Below are positions 53,860 to 63,439 of a DNA stretch of 64,000 bases, in pieces. The notes under the pieces are model-generated. The model made no database searches. It had not been told where the DNA came from and worked only from the letters and a program-made list of their open reading frames with translations. How positions within the stretch are numbered: the first letter of the stretch is position 1; the number at the start of each line of letters is the position of its first letter. The position numbers and the translations under genes were made by a program. Source of the stretch: Methylorubrum suomiense (GTDB lineage Bacteria > Pseudomonadota > Alphaproteobacteria > Rhizobiales > Beijerinckiaceae); the NCBI RefSeq assembly GCF_022179765.1, contig NZ_BPRE01000006.1:1-64000 (forward strand), written 5' to 3'.

Positions 53860-54639
53860 ATGCCGAATGCCGCCCCCGAGATCCGAACCTTCCTGTGCCG
53901 GAGCGACAATATCGGCGTGCTGATCCGCGATCCCGGCACCGGGGCCTGCGCCGCCATCGACGTGCCGGAGGCCGCCCCGGTGTTGGCGACTCTCGAGGCC
54001 GAGGGCTGGCGGCTCACCGATATCCTCGTCACCCACCGCCACGCCGATCACATCGAGGGTATTCCCGAAGTGGTGGAGCGCACGGGCGCCCGCGTCACCG
54101 CGCCGGAGAAGGCGCGCGCGGCGGTACCGGGGGCTGCCCGCTACATCGGCGAGGGCGACCGCGTCACCGTCGGCGGGCTGGAGGCCACGGTGTGGGAGAC
54201 GCCGGGGCATTGCGCCGACCATATCACCTACCATTTCGGCGAGGCCCGCATCGTCTTCTCCGGAGACACCCTGTTCACCCTCGGCTGCGGCCGGGTCATG
54301 GAGGCCGAGCCGGCCACCCTGTGGCGATCGCTGGTCCGCTTCCTCGACCTGCCGGGCGAAACCGCGGTCTATAGCGGCCACGACTACGTGCTCTCGAACG
54401 CCCGCTTCGCCCTCGCCGCCGAACCCGAGAACGCCGCCCTCCAGGCCCGCGCCGCCGAGGCCGAGAGGCTGGCGCAGGAGGGCCGCTTCCTGATCCCCTC
54501 GACGATCGGCACGGAGAAGGCGACGAACCCGTTCCTGCGCGCGGGCGAGCCTGCGCTGGCCCGCGCCGTCGACCTGCCCGAGGGTACCGACCCGGCTCAG
54601 GTCTTCACCGCCCTTCGGGCCTGGAAGAACCGGTTCTGA
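53860..54639 (+). CDS. gloB: Hydroxyacylglutathione hydrolase (glyoxalase II)
   Basis: The ATG at 53860 follows ACGGGAG and yields 259 aa. Metallo-beta-lactamase metal ligands are visible: THRHADHIEG (HxHxDH), ETPGHCADH, FSGDTLFTLGCGR and SGHDY. The C-terminal helical domain of glyoxalase II is present (LIPSTIGTEKATNPFLRAG). It splits S-lactoylglutathione to lactate and glutathione in methylglyoxal detoxification. Confidence 0.92.
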   Translation: MPNAAPEIRTFLCRSDNIGVLIRDPGTGACAAIDVPEAAPVLATLEAEGWRLTDILVTHRHADHIEGIPEVVERTGARVTAPEKARAAVPGAARYIGEGDRVTVGGLEATVWETPGHCADHITYHFGEARIVFSGDTLFTLGCGRVMEAEPATLWRSLVRFLDLPGETAVYSGHDYVLSNARFALAAEPENAALQARAAEAERLAQEGRFLIPSTIGTEKATNPFLRAGEPALARAVDLPEGTDPAQVFTALRAWKNRF

Positions 54640-54798
54640 TGCAGGACCGCCGGGGAGCGGTCGGATTACGCGCGATTGCCCCCGACCTGTGCTCTGGCGG
54701 ACCTTGCCTTCGCGGCGGGCTCGTGGGAATCGAACGGGGCGGTCCCGCATTGCAACACGGCCGCTCGTCCGCGTAGCCTTGCCGAAAGGCCGGTTCCC

Positions 54799-54951
54799 TT
54801 GCCCACCCTGTTCCGCTTCCTCGCCACGATCGCGATCCTCGCGGGGCTGGTCTTCGCCGGGATGTTCGCGCTGGCGACCTTCGTCCAGCCGACCCAGCGG
54901 GAGATGAGTGTGACCATCCCGAACACGAAGCTGCAGCCGGGCAACCGATGA
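54799..54951 (+). CDS. 50-aa single-span membrane protein ahead of xerD
   Basis: A TTG at 54799 is the likely start (LPTLFRFLATIAILAGLVFAGMFALATFVQPTQREMSV...). One membrane helix dominates the N-terminal half. The stop overlaps the xerD ATG by four bases (ATGA). This short protein is in the style of conserved proteins next to xerD in Hyphomicrobiales; a longer start exists but its leader is not protein-like. No function is known. Confidence 0.6.
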   Translation: MPTLFRFLATIAILAGLVFAGMFALATFVQPTQREMSVTIPNTKLQPGNR

Positions 54952-55976
54952 GCGCGACCCCGTCGCCCGAGGCGGCGCGGGAGAACTGGGCGCGGGACTA
55001 TCTCGATATGCTCGCCGCCGAGCGGGGCGCGGCGGCCAACACGCTCGCGGCCTACCGGCGCGATCTCGACGATTATCTCGGCTACTTGGCGGAGCAGAGC
55101 CTTGCGCCGACCGAGATCGAGGCGGAGGACGTGCGGGCCTACATCGCCGATCTGGAGCCGCGGGGCCTGAAGGCCTCCTCGGCGGCGCGGCGGCTGTCCT
55201 GCATCCGCGGCTTCCACCGCTTCCTCTACGCGGAAGGGTTCGCCGAGAGCGACCCGACCGCGCCGGTCGCCTCGCCGCGCCGCACCAAGGGCCTGCCCAA
55301 GATCCTGTCGGTGGCGGAGGTCGATCGGTTGCTCGCCGTCGCCCGGGAGCGGGCCGAGGCTGCCGGCGGTACGGGGCGCGACACCGGAAGCGGAACGGCG
55401 CCCGCCGCCGAGAATCGGGCCGAGGCGCGCGCGGCCCTGCGGATGCTGTGCCTGCTCGAACTCCTCTACGCCACGGGCCTGCGCGTCTCGGAACTGATCG
55501 CCCTGCCGCGCAGCGCCGCCGCGAGCCGGGAGCGCTACCTCGTGGTGAAGGGCAAGGGCGGGCGCGAGCGCTTGGTGCCGCTCACCGACCTCGCCCGCGC
55601 GGCCATGGCCGCCCACGCGGCGCGGCTGCCCGGCGACGGCCCCTGGCTGTTTCCCGCCGACAGCGAGAGCGGCCACCTCACCCGGCAGGCCTTCGCCCGC
55701 GATCTGAAGACCGTTGCCGCCGCCGCCGGCCTGCGGGCCGACCGGGTCAGCCCGCACGTGCTGCGCCACGCCTTCGCCAGCCATCTGCTCCAGAACGGCG
55801 CGGATCTGCGGATCGTGCAGGAATTGCTCGGCCACGCCGACATCGCGACGACCCAGATCTACACCCACGTCCTCGACGAGCGCCTGAAGGGCATGGTGCG
55901 CGACCTTCACCCGCTCAACGATGCGCCGGAGGACGAATCCCCGTCGCCCGAGTTGTCATCGGGCTCCGCATGTTAA
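54948..55976 (+). CDS. xerD: Tyrosine recombinase XerD
   Basis: At 342 aa it has the N-terminal SAM-like core-binding domain (NWARDYLDMLAAERGAAANTLAAYRRDL) and the catalytic domain with Arg in ATGLRVSEL, HVLRHAFASHLLQNG (H-x-x-R), LGHADIATTQIYTHV (His and the nucleophile Tyr). XerC/D resolve chromosome dimers at dif. An Ala/Gly/Thr-rich insert of about 25 residues (around residues 125-155) makes it longer than usual. It is not near integration sequences, so a host recombinase. Confidence 0.9.
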   Translation: MSATPSPEAARENWARDYLDMLAAERGAAANTLAAYRRDLDDYLGYLAEQSLAPTEIEAEDVRAYIADLEPRGLKASSAARRLSCIRGFHRFLYAEGFAESDPTAPVASPRRTKGLPKILSVAEVDRLLAVARERAEAAGGTGRDTGSGTAPAAENRAEARAALRMLCLLELLYATGLRVSELIALPRSAAASRERYLVVKGKGGRERLVPLTDLARAAMAAHAARLPGDGPWLFPADSESGHLTRQAFARDLKTVAAAAGLRADRVSPHVLRHAFASHLLQNGADLRIVQELLGHADIATTQIYTHVLDERLKGMVRDLHPLNDAPEDESPSPELSSGSAC

Positions 55977-56070
55977 AAACCGCGAGCATTCGCACTGGAT
56001 GCGAAACGTTTTGAACTGCTAGGCTAATCCGGGGCCGACGCGGCCCGCGCCGCACCGTTCAAGGGCCACG

Positions 56071-57225
56071 ATGCGCCTCGATGTGCCGACCCTGTTTCTG
56101 ATGACGGTGGCCGTCACGTTCGTGGTCGGCGTGCTGTTTCTTTTGTCTTGGAGCCAGACACGGCGCGAACGCGCTCTCGCGATCTGGGGCATCGCTCATC
56201 TGCTCGGAAGCGGGGCGTCCTGCATGCTGGCCCTGCGGGGCGTGATTCCCGATCCCGTCTCGATCGGCCTCGGCAATGCCGTGATGATCGGCGCCTACGG
56301 CCTGATCTGGAGCGGTGTGCGCGCCTTCGAGGGGCGCAGCCCGCTGATCGGCTGGGCGGTCGCGGGCGGACTCGCCTGGGGCGTGGCCTGTCTGGTGCCG
56401 GCCTTCTACGGCTCCCTGCCGGCCCGCATCACTCTCGCCTCCACGAGCGCGGGTCTCTACTGCGCGCTCGGGGCGTGGACGACCTGGCATGGCCGCGGCG
56501 AGCCGCTCGTGTCGCGCTACCCGGCGGCCGTGCTGCTCGCGACCTATGCCGGCCTCTACTTCATCCGCATCCCGCTCAGCCTCGTCTACCCGCCGCCGGC
56601 CATCGTGCCGGGTTCCGACTCACCGTGGTTCGCCGCGCTCTGCTTCGTGGGCACGCTCTACGCGGTCGCCGTCGCCTTCGTGCTGATGGCCCTGACCAAG
56701 GAGCGGGCCGAGCGCGAACAGAGGATCGCCGCCGAGACCGACGCGCTCACCGGCGTCGCCAGCCGCCGGGCCTTCGTCGGCCGGGCGGAAGCGTGCCTCG
56801 CCACCCGCTCCGCCGCCCTGCTTCTGCTCGACCTCGATCACTTCAAGGCGATCAACGATGCGTACGGGCACAGCGTCGGCGACGCCGTGCTCACCGCCTT
56901 CTGTCACGCCGCCGAACCGATGCTGCCGCGAGGTGCCGTGTTCGGCCGTCTCGGGGGTGAGGAATTCGCCTGCCTGCTGCCCGAGACCGGCCCGGCCTTG
57001 GCTGCCCGGTTCGCCGAGGGGGTTCGCGACTCGGTCGGCCGCATCGCGCATGCCGATTATCCGGACCTCAAGGTCAGTGTCAGCATCGGCATCGCCACCG
57101 GGCGAGCGGGGAGCGTCCTCGACGACCTGCTGCGCCGGGCCGACGGGGCGCTCTACCAAGCCAAGGATGGCGGCCGCGATCGCGTGATGGTCGCCCGCGA
57201 GCCGGCCTTCGGCCTCGCCGCCTGA
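56071..57225 (+). CDS. Membrane GGDEF diguanylate cyclase
   Basis: This 384-aa protein has about seven hydrophobic segments (residues 5-205) with no obvious ligand motif, then a GGDEF domain (DALTGVASRRAFVGRAE...LLLLDLDHFKAINDAYGHSVGDAVLTAFC...FGRLGGEEFACLLPE). The GGEEF signature is active-type. It should make cyclic di-GMP, which governs attachment and matrix production. An RxxD-type inhibitory site is not evident. It precedes the GH3 and RTX genes on the same strand. Confidence 0.88.
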   Translation: MRLDVPTLFLMTVAVTFVVGVLFLLSWSQTRRERALAIWGIAHLLGSGASCMLALRGVIPDPVSIGLGNAVMIGAYGLIWSGVRAFEGRSPLIGWAVAGGLAWGVACLVPAFYGSLPARITLASTSAGLYCALGAWTTWHGRGEPLVSRYPAAVLLATYAGLYFIRIPLSLVYPPPAIVPGSDSPWFAALCFVGTLYAVAVAFVLMALTKERAEREQRIAAETDALTGVASRRAFVGRAEACLATRSAALLLLDLDHFKAINDAYGHSVGDAVLTAFCHAAEPMLPRGAVFGRLGGEEFACLLPETGPALAARFAEGVRDSVGRIAHADYPDLKVSVSIGIATGRAGSVLDDLLRRADGALYQAKDGGRDRVMVAREPAFGLAA

Positions 57226-57340
57226 TTTCGGATCGATCTCAACCACATCCCCATCCGAGTGTCGCCGTCGCATGGCCGAGCTTCGCGCCGCCGCTTATGA
57301 TCGGCGCGGAAGAAGGGCGCGTCGGCGCCGGGAGGGGACG

Positions 57341-59572
57341 ATGCGGGGGACGGTGGCGCAGTGGGCGGGCCGCGCGGCTTTGGCCTGGCTCTGTCTCGGC
57401 GCGGCCCGAGCCGAGACGCCCTCCCTCGATGCCCGCGTCGAAGCCCTGCTCGCCCGGATGACGCTGGAAGAGAAGGCGGGCCAGCTCAACCTGATCTCGA
57501 ACGAGCCCTTGAGCGATCCCGGCGCGATCCGGCGCGGCGAGGTCGGGGCGGTGATCAATTTCAGCAATGCCGGGCTCGCCGCCGAAGCCGATGTCGCCGC
57601 CCGCGCCTCGCGGCTCGGCATCCCGCTGCTCGTCGGTCTCGACATCGTCCACGGTTACCGCACGGTCTTCCCGCTGCCGCTCGGCCTCGCGGCGAGCTTC
57701 GACGCGGGCCTCGTGCGCCGGGCCGCCGCCGCCATGGCCCGGGAATCGGCGAGCGTCGGCATCAACTGGACCTTCGCGCCGATGGCGGATGTCGCCCGCG
57801 ACCTGCGCTGGGGCCGTGTGGTCGAGGGGCTCGGCGAGGATCCGTGGCTGACCGGGCGGCTCGCCGCGGCACAGGTCGAGGGGTTCCGCGACGGTGGCTT
57901 GGCCAGCACCCTCAAGCATTTCGCGGGCTACGGCGCCGTGCTCGGCGGGCGCGACTACGACGCGACCTTCGTGGCCGGGACCGAACTTTACGATCTCCAC
58001 CTGCCGCCGTTCCGCGCCGGGATCCGGGCCGGTGCGGATGCGGTGATGACGGCGCTTACCGCCCTCAACGGCGTCCCCACCACCGCCGATGCCGGGCTGA
58101 TGACCGGCATCCTCCGGCGGCAGATGGGCTTCTCGGGTCTCGTCGTAGCCGATTGGCAGGCGATCGCGAGCCTCGTGAAGCACGGCGTTGCCCGTGATGG
58201 GGCGGAGGCCACCCGCAAGGCCATGCTCGCCGGCGTCGACATGGACATGACGAGCGGTCTCTATCTGCGTCACCTGCCGGAGGAGGTTCGGGCCGGCCGC
58301 ATACCGGAAAGCGCCGTCGATGCGGCGGTGCGGCGGGTGCTGCGCCTCAAATTCGGCCTCGGCCTGTTCGATCGCCCCGTGATCGACCCGGCGCATGCGG
58401 AGGGCCGCCTGCTCCTGCCCGAGACCCGGCGGATCGCCCGCGAGGCGGCCCGCGCGAGCCTCGTCCTGCTGCAGAACCGCGAGGACGTCCTGCCGATCGA
58501 TCCCAAGCGTGTGCGGCGGATCGCGGTGGTCGGTCCTTTCGGCGACGCGGCTTGGGATCAGGTCGGCCCCCACGAGGGCAACGGCCAGCCGCACGACACG
58601 GTCACGATCCTCGCCGGGCTGCGCGAGCGTGCGGCCTCCGCCAGCATCGAGGTCGTGTTCGCGGAGGGCTGCGGGCGGGTCTGCACGGAGCGGACCGGCT
58701 TTGCCGCGGCGGTGGAAGCGGCGCGGAGGGCCGACCTCGTCGTGGCGGTGATGGGCGAGCCGCGCGACCGATCGGGGGAGGGCTCCTCGACGGCCTATCT
58801 GAACTGGCCCGGCCTGCAGCACGATCTCCTTGCCGCCGTGGCCGAAGCCGGTACGCCGGTGGCGCTCGTGGTGTTCGGCGGACGCCCGACCGAACTCGGG
58901 GCCGCGCCGGAACGGGCACAGGCGATGCTGATGGCCTGGATCCCCGGCACGGAGGGCGGCCCGGCCATCGCCGAGACCCTGTTCGGGGACGCCAACCCCT
59001 CGGGCAAGCTGCCGGTGTCCTGGCCCCGCACGGTCGGGCAGATGCCGCTCACCTACGACGTGTTGCCGGGTGGCCGGCCCCATCTGCCGGGCAGCCGCTG
59101 GACCATGGGCTACGCCGATGAATCGCCGCTGCCGCTGTTCCCGTTCGGCTACGGCCTGTCCTACACCCGGTTCGACTACGGCGAGCCGGAGGTGCTGACG
59201 CCGAAGGTGGGCGTCGGCGACCGCTACGACGCGATGCTCGAAGTCCGCGCCCCCGTCACCAATATCGGTCCGCGGTCCGGCCGGGCGGTGGCCCAGCTCT
59301 ATCTCGGGCAGCCGGTGGCGGCGCGCAGCCGCCCGAAACGCCTGTTGAAGGGTACGGTGATCCTCGATCTCGCCTCCGGCGAGACGGGAACCGCCCATTT
59401 CCGCATCCCGGCGCGCGACCTCGGCTATCACGAGGCGGACGGCACCCTGGTCGTCGAGGCCGGCGATTACCGCGTCGCCATCGGCGGGGATTCCGCCACC
59501 GCCCGCAGCGTCGGCTTCACGGTCGAGACCGGGTGGCGCGGCCCTCCGGGCGGCGATCAGGCGCAGCGCTGA
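57341..59572 (+). CDS. Periplasmic glycoside hydrolase family 3 (beta-glucosidase)
   Basis: From the ATG at 57341 (GGGAGGGG ribosome site) it is 743 aa. A signal peptide (MRGTVAQWAGRAALAWLCLGAARA) is followed by the GH3 N-domain (MTLEEKAGQLNLIS, WTFAPMADVARDLRWGRVVEGLGEDPWL, LKHFAGYG, GLVVADWQ with the nucleophile Asp), the second domain and a C-terminal fibronectin III-like domain (YGLSYTRFDY...GDYRVAIGGDS). Resembles BglX. It cleaves beta-linked glucosides; substrate unknown. Confidence 0.9.
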   Translation: MRGTVAQWAGRAALAWLCLGAARAETPSLDARVEALLARMTLEEKAGQLNLISNEPLSDPGAIRRGEVGAVINFSNAGLAAEADVAARASRLGIPLLVGLDIVHGYRTVFPLPLGLAASFDAGLVRRAAAAMARESASVGINWTFAPMADVARDLRWGRVVEGLGEDPWLTGRLAAAQVEGFRDGGLASTLKHFAGYGAVLGGRDYDATFVAGTELYDLHLPPFRAGIRAGADAVMTALTALNGVPTTADAGLMTGILRRQMGFSGLVVADWQAIASLVKHGVARDGAEATRKAMLAGVDMDMTSGLYLRHLPEEVRAGRIPESAVDAAVRRVLRLKFGLGLFDRPVIDPAHAEGRLLLPETRRIAREAARASLVLLQNREDVLPIDPKRVRRIAVVGPFGDAAWDQVGPHEGNGQPHDTVTILAGLRERAASASIEVVFAEGCGRVCTERTGFAAAVEAARRADLVVAVMGEPRDRSGEGSSTAYLNWPGLQHDLLAAVAEAGTPVALVVFGGRPTELGAAPERAQAMLMAWIPGTEGGPAIAETLFGDANPSGKLPVSWPRTVGQMPLTYDVLPGGRPHLPGSRWTMGYADESPLPLFPFGYGLSYTRFDYGEPEVLTPKVGVGDRYDAMLEVRAPVTNIGPRSGRAVAQLYLGQPVAARSRPKRLLKGTVILDLASGETGTAHFRIPARDLGYHEADGTLVVEAGDYRVAIGGDSATARSVGFTVETGWRGPPGGDQAQR

Positions 59573-60736
59573 CCATTCTCCGCAAGGGACAAACGCACCC
59601 GTCCCTCAGGGCCCGCCGCACGGCGCTTCCTCCGGGATGCAAGCGCTGCATGATCTCGCCGCCTCCCTCGAACGGAGCCGCACGTGTCGCCTCGCTGGAC
59701 CCAAACCGGATTCCCTCCGGGGCACAGGGAAGGGACATGTGGCTGCGGTGCTCTCGGCGGCGGCGCAGGCGCCTGAGCGAAGTTCCGCCGCGGTCGGACC
59801 GGGGCGGTCCGATCAGATCCGAAAACCGCGCCGCTCCCGCGCATCGTCATGGGCTGCCGGGATCCCGGACAGCACGCGGATCGGATGCGTATGGACGATG
59901 CAGAGACCTTACGGCGTCGGAGTCCCCCCTGCAGACGGCATGGGTCCACCGTGCCCAGAGATCCGTGTTCTGGCGATCAATCGCTTCCTGGCGCTTTCGC
60001 CCGGTGGTCATCATGGCTTTGACCTGTGCGGCCCACTCGTCGCTCGCCGTGGCGCGCTGTTCGGGCATGACGACGGACGGCGCCTCAGCGTCCTGCACCC
60101 TGTCGGGGACGGCCGTCACGAGCCATAGCGAAATCTGAACGACGACCCCCATCTCCATCTGGGGGAAGCAAAGTGGATATAGCTACGGATCCGATCGCCC
60201 CCAAGTGTCAGCGCGGGTATTCTTCCCCATTGGAATACCAATTGATATCATACAATGGAAAATAAAATATCTGTTGTTACAGCTTTTGATGTGACTACGT
60301 AGAAACACATCTACGGATGAACGGAGCTTCATCGATTTGCTTCGGGATTGGCGGAGGACCGTGCGAACCTGGACCGTTGCCAGCCGAGACGGCGAGGGAA
60401 CAGCCGATCATGGCCCCATTCTCCGGTAGTCCTCCGGCTTCCGGCCCGCACCCATCCTCGACGAGGCGCCGCACGACCCCATTCCCACGCGGCGTCAAGC
60501 AACGCTCACCATCCTGCACATCACAAACACGATCCCGCGCTCTCCGTGGCACCGTTAAAGTATAAATTGGTTACTTATTTATTAACTCGATCCGAGATAT
60601 GCGGTAAAATTCATACTAATACGCTATCGCCGCTCCAAATCGTAAAATTTTCAGCGAAATCGCTTTCTATAATCCGCGCAATACTGAATAGATGCTCCGG
60701 CAACGGGCAGGCGCCCACGGATATGGGGAGCATCCA
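59573..60736. other. Long mostly gene-free stretch before the RTX gene
   Basis: This stretch of about 1.16 kb holds one weak candidate gene (59847-60158, minus) and no other convincing ORF. The part 60170-60700 is distinctly AT-richer than the window average. A small inverted repeat ATTGG/CCAAT occurs at 60229-60242. The RTX promoter and any regulatory sequences should lie here. Foreign or rapidly changing DNA is possible. Confidence 0.5.
59847..60158 (-). CDS. Possible small protein, 103 aa
   Basis: It begins MEMGVVVQISLWLVTAVPDRVQDAEAPSVV and continues with a hydrophilic helical part (SDEWAAQVKAMMTTGRKRQEAIDRQNTDLW). The codon pattern is fair rather than strong and the ribosome site (GGGGAAA region) is weak. 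No family recognised. It is the only plausible gene between the GH3 and RTX genes. Confidence 0.35.
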   Translation of the reverse strand: MEMGVVVQISLWLVTAVPDRVQDAEAPSVVMPEQRATASDEWAAQVKAMMTTGRKRQEAIDRQNTDLWARWTHAVCRGDSDAVRSLHRPYASDPRAVRDPGSP

Positions 60737-62890
60737 ATGGCGACGTTCAACGGCAGCGATAAGGACGATATCTTCAACGGCTCGGACGAAGACGATAACT
60801 TCAATGCTGGCGAAGGAAACAATACGATTTTTGCCGGTGCCGGGCGCAATACCATCAATGCCGGATCCGGAAACGATACGATCGTCGCTCTGAACGGTGA
60901 CGATCAGATTAATGCCGGCGAAGGCAACAACACGATCGATGCGGGGAATGGTGCGAACCAAGTGAACACTGGTTCGGGAAACGACACGATCGTGACCGGT
61001 TCGGGTGACGACCAGATCAATGCCGGCAACGGCGACAACCTGATCCGGGCCGGCGACGGTCGGAACACGATCAACAGCGGGTCCGGCGCCGACCGCATCA
61101 CCGCGGGTTCGGGCGACGACCAGATCAATGCCGGCGAAGGCAACAACGTCATCGACGCCGGCCACGGCCGGAACACGATCAACACCGGGTCCGGCGCCGA
61201 CCGCATCACCGCGGGTTCGGGCGACGATCAGATCAATGCCGGTGAGGGCAACAACATCGTCGATGCCGGCGGCGGCTCCAATCGGGTCAACGCGGGTGCC
61301 GGACACGACATCATCACGGCCGGTGCCGGCAACAACGAGATCTATGCCGGCGAAGGGAATAACACCGTCACGGTCGGCAACGGCACCAACCGCCTTTATA
61401 CCGGTTCCGGCGCCGATGTGATCACCACCGGATCCGGCAACGACACGATCTACGCGGGCGGCGGCAACGACCGCGTGACCCTCGGCGGCGGCTCCGATCT
61501 TGTCTATCTCGGCGAGGGCAACGACCTCGTGCGGATGACGCTGGCCCAGAGCAAGGGCGGCGCTCATATCGATCTCTGGGGCGAGGGCGGATCGGACACC
61601 CTGCAGTTGGTCTTCACTGCCGCGGAAGCACAGGATGCGGCGGTTCTCGACGACATTCAGGGTTTCAAGAAGCATCTGGCCGGTGACGGCAACTGGATGT
61701 ACCAGTTCAAGACCCTCGATCTCGCCGCCCGTCAGTTCGAGAAGCTCGATCTCGTCGCCCCCGTCCTCGCGGCCGCCGACACGGTCACCACCACGGAGGA
61801 CGCCGCGGTCAAGATTCAGGTGCTGGCCAACGACAAGGATCTGCTAGCTGCCGACAACGCGGCTCTGCACGTCACCGAGGTGCTCGCCGCGGGTCTCAAG
61901 GGGACGGTCACGATCGGCCAGGACGGGCTGAGCCTCAGCTACGATCCGGGTCAGGCACTCCAGTCGCTGAGGGCCGGCGAGCAGACCGACATGACCTTCC
62001 AGTACAAGGTCGCCGACGATCAAGGCTTCGTCGACACCGCCTCCGTCACCGTGACGGTCACGGGCCTCAACGACGCCGCCGTCATCGGCGGAACCGCTAC
62101 GGGCGCGGTCAAGGAAGACGGTATCCTCGCGGCGGCGGGCAAACTCAGCATCACCGACGTGGATACCGGCGAAGGCTACTTCGTAGCGCACGACGCCGCC
62201 CACGCGCTCAAGGGGGCCTTCGGCGCCCTCACGATCGATGCCAACGGGAACTGGTCCTACAGCTTGGACAATGGGGCGGCGAACGTGCAGGCCCTCACCG
62301 CGGGTCAGCACGTGAGCGACACCATCGCCGTCACATCCCTGGACGGCACCAGCCATAACGTCGTCATCGATGTCGCCGGCGCGAACGAAACCCTTCTCGC
62401 CTTCGGATTCGAGAGCGGCTTCGGTGACTGGCAGACCCTTGGATCGGCCAGCCTCGTGACGACGCGAGCGACCGAAGGGACGCATTCGGCCATGCTGGGA
62501 GGGAACGGTGCCAGCGCCGCGCAACTGGAGAAGTTCCTCGGGCTCGACGCGGGCAAGCTGTCCCAGATCGGCGGAAACACCGTTACGAACGGCTCCGCCA
62601 TGAAGGAAACGGTTCATCTCGAAGCGGGCCAAACCCTCAGCTTCGACTTCTACTTTGATGGAAACGACTACCTTCCCTACAACGACTTCGCCTTCGTCCA
62701 GGACCCGGACGGGCACATCTCTCAGCTGTCCAATATCGCGACCGTCGGCACCAACGGGGACAGCGGCTGGCTGACCCACAGCTTCACCGCCCAGCACACG
62801 GGCGATTTCACGATCGCGGTCGGCGCTGTGAATGTTCTGGACACCGCCGGTTCGCCGATCCTGTACATCGATCACGGTCTGATCGTCTGA
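60737..62890 (+). CDS. RTX/VCBS-repeat secreted protein
   Basis: The ATG at 60737 follows GGGGAG and gives 717 aa. Residues about 4-270 are nonapeptide-like RTX calcium-binding repeats with Asn-rich spacing (GSGDDQINAGEGNNVIDAG). Residues about 345-450 and 450-550 look like cadherin/VCBS-like domains (VTTTEDAAVKIQVLANDKD; VTVTVTGLNDAAVIGGTATGAVKEDG). The last 160 residues form a beta-rich, possibly carbohydrate-binding domain (ESGFGDWQTLGSASLVTT). No Sec signal; type I secretion is expected but no exporter is in the window. Probably an adhesin or matrix protein. Confidence 0.85.
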   Translation: MATFNGSDKDDIFNGSDEDDNFNAGEGNNTIFAGAGRNTINAGSGNDTIVALNGDDQINAGEGNNTIDAGNGANQVNTGSGNDTIVTGSGDDQINAGNGDNLIRAGDGRNTINSGSGADRITAGSGDDQINAGEGNNVIDAGHGRNTINTGSGADRITAGSGDDQINAGEGNNIVDAGGGSNRVNAGAGHDIITAGAGNNEIYAGEGNNTVTVGNGTNRLYTGSGADVITTGSGNDTIYAGGGNDRVTLGGGSDLVYLGEGNDLVRMTLAQSKGGAHIDLWGEGGSDTLQLVFTAAEAQDAAVLDDIQGFKKHLAGDGNWMYQFKTLDLAARQFEKLDLVAPVLAAADTVTTTEDAAVKIQVLANDKDLLAADNAALHVTEVLAAGLKGTVTIGQDGLSLSYDPGQALQSLRAGEQTDMTFQYKVADDQGFVDTASVTVTVTGLNDAAVIGGTATGAVKEDGILAAAGKLSITDVDTGEGYFVAHDAAHALKGAFGALTIDANGNWSYSLDNGAANVQALTAGQHVSDTIAVTSLDGTSHNVVIDVAGANETLLAFGFESGFGDWQTLGSASLVTTRATEGTHSAMLGGNGASAAQLEKFLGLDAGKLSQIGGNTVTNGSAMKETVHLEAGQTLSFDFYFDGNDYLPYNDFAFVQDPDGHISQLSNIATVGTNGDSGWLTHSFTAQHTGDFTIAVGAVNVLDTAGSPILYIDHGLIV
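61081..61296 (+). repeat. 108-bp near-identical tandem repeat in the RTX gene
   Basis: A unit of 108 bases (36 codons, two 18-residue half-turns of RTX repeat) starting at 61081 recurs at 61189 with very few differences. DNA-level identity suggests recent duplication, allowing change in repeat number. Confidence 0.7.
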
Positions 62891-62919
62891 CGGTCCGCCG
62901 CAGGCGGTCCCGCGAAGCG

Positions 62920-62960
62920 AAGCCGTCCCGTGATCGCCCCAGGTGATCACGGGACGGCTT
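62920..62960 (+). terminator. Strong hairpin after the RTX gene
   Basis: Perfect 16-bp arms (62920-62935 and 62945-62960, beginning AAGCCGTCCCG) enclose GCCCCAGGT, 30 bases after the stop. The second arm ends CTTT, a short T-run. It is almost certainly the terminator of the RTX gene. Confidence 0.8.
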
Positions 62961-63143
62961 TCGCCATGGGGTCGGTCGGCGAGCGGAGCGCGCAGGTTTG
63001 TCGGCAGCCCTTCGAAGTTAATCCGGCTCTCCATGTGCGTCGAGGCACGTCACGCCGGTTCGGTCGCACCTATATTGGTCTTACGCAAGACGAAGAGATA
63101 TCGGATGGCCCGATATCACCGCGTAAGGAGTTGTTTAAACCTC

Positions 63144-63413
63144 ATGAAAACCCGTATCGCCGCCGCCATCGCTGCCTTTGCTCTTGGCGTTGCTGCTCCG
63201 GCCTCGTCCGCTCTGGCTTTCGACTACAGCGCTCCTGCGAGCCGCTACAGCTCGACCCTGCCCCACGACGTGACGACCACGGGCTCGATCACCAGCTCCG
63301 ATGGCCCGCTCTACGACCGCTGCCCGATGAGCTCGGCGGCCGAGGGCAATGCCAATCAGCAGCACTTCCCGACCAAGCAGTACGGTCAGGTCTCGGGCGG
63401 CTACCGCTGCTGA
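63144..63413 (+). CDS. Secreted hypothetical protein, 89 aa
   Basis: The ATG at 63144 follows AAGGAG at a longish spacing of 13 bases. A clear signal peptide (MKTRIAAAIAAFALGVAAPASSALA) precedes a short Tyr/Ser-rich mature part (FDYSAPASRYSSTLPHDVTTTGSI...DRCPMSSAAEG...SGGYRC) with two cysteines. Similar short exported proteins are common in Methylobacterium-type genomes; no function known. Confidence 0.7.
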   Translation: MKTRIAAAIAAFALGVAAPASSALAFDYSAPASRYSSTLPHDVTTTGSITSSDGPLYDRCPMSSAAEGNANQQHFPTKQYGQVSGGYRC

Positions 63414-63439
63414 TCGACCACCGGGAGATGGGAAGTCAC

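Noticed and set aside
54948..55976. XerD as a prophage integrase
   Set aside because: It is coupled to a small conserved-type gene and housekeeping neighbours, with XerD-type catalytic sequence and no attachment-like repeats nearby.
59557..59949. Minus-strand ORF of 130 codons after the GH3 gene
   Set aside because: It is Arg/Pro-rich with a composition typical of shadow frames and overlaps a better candidate in another frame.
60904..61675. Antisense ORFs to the RTX repeats
   Set aside because: The periodic composition of RTX coding DNA gives repetitive open frames on the opposite strand; they are not independent genes.
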